A stretch of DNA of 64,000 nt from UBA7236 sp044227505. Its GTDB lineage: Bacteria; Bacteroidota; Bacteroidia; Chitinophagales; BACL12. Under the pieces are notes generated by a model that saw only the letters and a program-made list of their open reading frames with translations, did not search any database and was not told the origin of the DNA. The stretch is from assembly GCA_044227505.1 (NCBI GenBank), contig JBGAWP010000004.1, positions 1 through 64,000 of the forward strand, given 5' to 3'. A program made the position numbers and the translations under genes. Within the stretch, counting starts at the first letter, position 1. Every line of letters starts with the position of its first letter. Positions 61,815 through 64,000 of the stretch are shown here, in pieces.

Positions 61815-62474
61815 ATGCGCATCATAAAAAAAATCGCACAATTATTTATTCAACCGGTGATAAGAAAAAGAATTCACCGCACCTCTATTTATAATTGGAA
61901 GGATATTACTTTACATCTTCCACCGGGCATTTTTCATCCTGCCTATTTTTTCAGTACAAAATTTTTACTGCAGTATTTGTTAAAAATTGAAGTTACCGGA
62001 AAAACTTTTTTGGAACTCGGAGCCGGAAACGGGTTGATAAGTATGGCTATTGCAAAACGTGGCGCGTTGGTCACTTCAACTGATATAAGCACTAAGGTGA
62101 TCGAACATCTTAAAGAAAATTCACGAGCGAATAATGTTGATCTTACAATAATTCAAAGTGATCTTTTTGATCAGGTGCCAGAGCAACTGTTCTCCATCAT
62201 TGCAATTAATCCTCCATACTATCCTAAAACACCGAGAAACGAATTTGAGCAAGCCTGGTATTGCGGTGAAAATTTCGAATACTTTGAGAAACTATTTCGT
62301 GAGCTCCCCAATTACCATGGCGACAAATCGCAGGTGTTAATGGTCTTATCAGAAGAATGCGATTTGAAACATATCAGGTCCATTGCCGCAAAAAATGGTT
62401 ATGACTTAAATCTGAGAGAAAAAAAGCGCATATATTGGGAAATGAATTATATTTTTGAGATCAGAAGGGCATGA
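61815..62474 (+). CDS. Class I methyltransferase with NPPY motif
   Basis: 219 residues. Motif I TFLELGAGNGLISMAIAK (about 68-85), then TSTDIS and the NPPYYPKTPRNE motif, typical of N-methyltransferases that act on planar nitrogen (HemK/PrmC, RsmC, TrmN6-like). HemK itself is longer. The substrate here is unknown, and its position inside the cluster suggests a small molecule or cluster protein. Overlaps the next gene by 4 nt (ATGA). Confidence 0.83.
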   Translation: MRIIKKIAQLFIQPVIRKRIHRTSIYNWKDITLHLPPGIFHPAYFFSTKFLLQYLLKIEVTGKTFLELGAGNGLISMAIAKRGALVTSTDISTKVIEHLKENSRANNVDLTIIQSDLFDQVPEQLFSIIAINPPYYPKTPRNEFEQAWYCGENFEYFEKLFRELPNYHGDKSQVLMVLSEECDLKHIRSIAAKNGYDLNLREKKRIYWEMNYIFEIRRA

Positions 62475-63427
62475 ATAACAATTTATACATAGAACACAGT
62501 AATATTCCATCGCAGGAGACCGTAAAAAATAGTGTTTTGCGCTCACTCATTTATTTTGATATTTTTAATTATCCACTTACAGCAAATGAGTTAGTTCAGT
62601 TTAGTTCTGTTAAATTGCATGATATACAGAGTATTACTCAGGCATTGGATGATCTCACACAACATCTCCTCATTTTTAAATTTGGAGATTATTACTCCCT
62701 TAAAAACGACCCTTCACAAATTGAACGCAGAAAGAACGGCAATAATACTGCGGCAGAAATTTTACCAAAAGCACTGAAGCGTTCTAAATTTATTTATAAA
62801 TTTCCCTTTGTAAGAAGCGTGAATATTTCGGGATCCTTGTCTAAAAATTATTTTGACGAAAGCACCGATTTCGATTTTTTCATTATAGCAGAAGCAAATC
62901 GTATTTGGTTGTGTAGATTGTTGTTGACCTTTTACAAAAAAATATTCCTGTTCAACTCCCGCAAATATTTCTGCATCAATTATTATATCGACACCACCGA
63001 TCTGCTGATACCGGATAAGAATTTATTTTCAGCGACCGAGATCATCACATTAAAAAATCAGACTGGAGAAGCTGTGTATAAAGATTTTATGGAAACCAAT
63101 ACCTGGGTGCAGGAATATTTTCCAAATTATTTTCCTGACTATTTATTTATGGAGGAAAAGAAAATGCCTGGGCTGAAGAAATTTTTAGAAAGTTTATTTT
63201 CTGGCAAGATTGGCAATTATTTTGATGACCTTTCATTTAAAATTACTACCGGATTTTTGAAAAGGAAGTACAGACATTTAAAAAAGGAAGAATTCAATGT
63301 GAATTTGCGCACGAAAAAAAATGCATCCAAACATCATCCTCAGGGATTTCAGTTTAAGGTTTTGAATGCTTTTGAAGAGAAATGCCGAGATTTTGACGGA
63401 AAACATCATGTTGGAATAGGGACTTAG
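62471..63427 (+). CDS. Nucleotidyltransferase-fold protein
   Basis: 318 residues. An N-terminal winged-helix-like part (about 20-70: LRSLIYFDIFNYPLTANELV) is followed by the polymerase-beta-type nucleotidyltransferase motif VNISGSLSKNYFDESTDFDF (GS then DFDF). The remainder is helical. Such proteins may transfer nucleotides to small molecules; the substrate is unknown. The last residues and TAG stop run into a TAGGAAA heptad array, so the C-terminus may have been trimmed. Confidence 0.78.
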   Translation: MNNNLYIEHSNIPSQETVKNSVLRSLIYFDIFNYPLTANELVQFSSVKLHDIQSITQALDDLTQHLLIFKFGDYYSLKNDPSQIERRKNGNNTAAEILPKALKRSKFIYKFPFVRSVNISGSLSKNYFDESTDFDFFIIAEANRIWLCRLLLTFYKKIFLFNSRKYFCINYYIDTTDLLIPDKNLFSATEIITLKNQTGEAVYKDFMETNTWVQEYFPNYFPDYLFMEEKKMPGLKKFLESLFSGKIGNYFDDLSFKITTGFLKRKYRHLKKEEFNVNLRTKKNASKHHPQGFQFKVLNAFEEKCRDFDGKHHVGIGT

Positions 63428-63459
63428 GAAATAGGAAGTAGGAAATAGGAAGTAGGAAT
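63425..63459 (+). repeat. TAGGAAA heptad array starting at a stop codon
   Basis: Five exact units TAGGAAA, TAGGAAG, TAGGAAA, TAGGAAG, TAGGAAT. The first contains the stop codon of the nucleotidyltransferase gene. A further TAGGACA, TAAGATC, TATGGCT, TAGAAAA series sits near 63583-63610. Confidence 0.9.
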
Positions 63460-63485
63460 ACAAATTGTGGATTAAAAAAAGGGAA

Positions 63486-63510
63486 CCTGCCTGACGCGGT
63501 CAGCAGGCAG
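63486..63510. repeat. Dispersed inverted repeat, second copy
   Basis: CCTGCCTGAC and GTCAGCAGGCAG pair around GCG with a 2-nt bulge; relative of the element at 4304-4335. Bases 63511-63582 (GACGCGGATGACGCTGATTG and an A-run) look like spacer repeat with no gene. Confidence 0.7.
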
Positions 63511-63648
63511 ACGCGGATGACGCTGATTGGGCGGAAAAAAAAGGATAAAAATGATGCGGGAATCGGGACACTGGATACATAACTTAGGACATAAGATCTA
63601 TGGCTTAGAAAAGATTGAGGATATAAATTTTCGTAGAAAATTTATCAC

Positions 63649-63690
63649 TCACGATTCACGCCTCACGATTCACGAATGACGATTGACGAC
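63649..63690. repeat. TCACGAT heptad array abutting a start codon
   Basis: Exactly six 7-nt units: TCACGAT, TCACGCC, TCACGAT, TCACGAA, TGACGAT, TGACGAC. The array ends 1 nt before the ATG (63692) of the last gene. The same word type stands just upstream of cysS (near 55495). Confidence 0.85.
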
Positions 63691-63691
63691 A

Positions 63692-64000
63692 ATGGCAGAT
63701 ATATTATTAACGAATACTTATTTCATGCGGTTTGATCCGAAGAGGTTCAAGCAGATGCAACCGTATCCGCCGTTGGCTACCTTGTATGCCGCTTCCGTTA
63801 TACGTAAAAATGGATATAATGTTTCATTTTTTGATACAGTTTTTGCAAGATCAGCTTCGGATATTTTTCCTTTAATTGAAGAACACGCATCCAAACCTTT
63901 TATTATTTATGATGATGGATTTAATTACCTCACCAAAATGTGTCTGGTAAATATGCGTGATGCTTGTTTTGAAATGATAAAACAGGCTAAAAAAAATAAT
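63692..64000 (+). CDS. B12-binding-domain radical SAM protein 3 (partial, N-terminus only)
   Basis: The first 103 codons, open to the window end. It starts MADILLTNTYFMRFDPKRF, then QPYPPLATLYAASVIRKNGY and VSFFDTVFA, the pattern of N-terminal cobalamin-binding domains of radical SAM proteins. The CxxxCxxC motif is not reached, so the radical SAM part is inferred from this N-terminus and from the two similar neighbours. No SD-like sequence; the region before the ATG is a heptad array. Confidence 0.7.
   Translation, partial: MADILLTNTYFMRFDPKRFKQMQPYPPLATLYAASVIRKNGYNVSFFDTVFARSASDIFPLIEEHASKPFIIYDDGFNYLTKMCLVNMRDACFEMIKQAKKNN

Overview
The window looks like a chromosomal stretch of a low-GC, gliding-type member of the Bacteroidota (perhaps Chitinophagales/Saprospirales-like; rank below phylum is inference). 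Signs of this are five proteins ending in type IX secretion (T9SS) C-terminal sorting domains of the YPNPA type, a TonB-dependent receptor with satellite lipoproteins, bacillithiol gene bshA, many starts without a Shine-Dalgarno, and candidate -7 elements of the form TAnnTTTG. I see no phage, insertion sequence, CRISPR array, rRNA or tRNA.

Layout. 1-6300: manC, recQ, scpA and a flippase-like membrane protein, separated by repeat-rich spacers. 6500-16000 (minus strand): two S41 peptidases, a haem-c/copper monooxygenase-like secreted protein, and a TonB receptor locus with two paralogous lipoproteins and a small membrane protein, behind kbl. 16000-21700: two very large secreted repeat proteins. 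21900-32200 (minus): a compact envelope/housekeeping run (Wzx-like flippase, dut, sugar nucleotidyltransferase, TPR lipoprotein, DUF4292 lipoprotein, EnvC-like protein, tatA, gatA, LysM transglycosylase). 32250-36900 (plus): two unknown exported proteins, then a CDP-alcohol phosphatidyltransferase and a CdsA. 37000-41460: a BNR-repeat secreted protein facing a second monooxygenase-like gene broken by one in-frame stop. 41500-50400 (minus): nadK, CBS protein, hydrolase, pabA/trpG, cvpA, yqeY, bshA, and a GH3/beta-lactamase fusion. 50600-57000 (plus): mutL, two rhomboids, an EEP-family protein and cysS. 57000-64000 (plus): a tight cluster with three B12-type radical SAM proteins (the last cut by the window edge), two methyltransferases, a glycosyltransferase and a nucleotidyltransferase, probably an uncharacterised biosynthetic pathway.

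The most unusual feature is in the spacers. Many are built of tandem 7-nt words (TAGGACA, CAGAACC, GACTCCT, TCACGAT, AGGAGAG, TGAGTAA). Several arrays begin exactly at, or inside, the stop codon of the upstream gene. Behind recQ, manC and bshA they share the same internal order and the same orientation to the gene. Because 7 is not a multiple of 3, an array of TAG-containing heptads places a stop in all three frames. Two dispersed hairpins sit in or near such arrays, and a 28-bp palindrome occurs twice around 21.6-21.8 kb, once inside a coding sequence, with a compensatory base-pair change.
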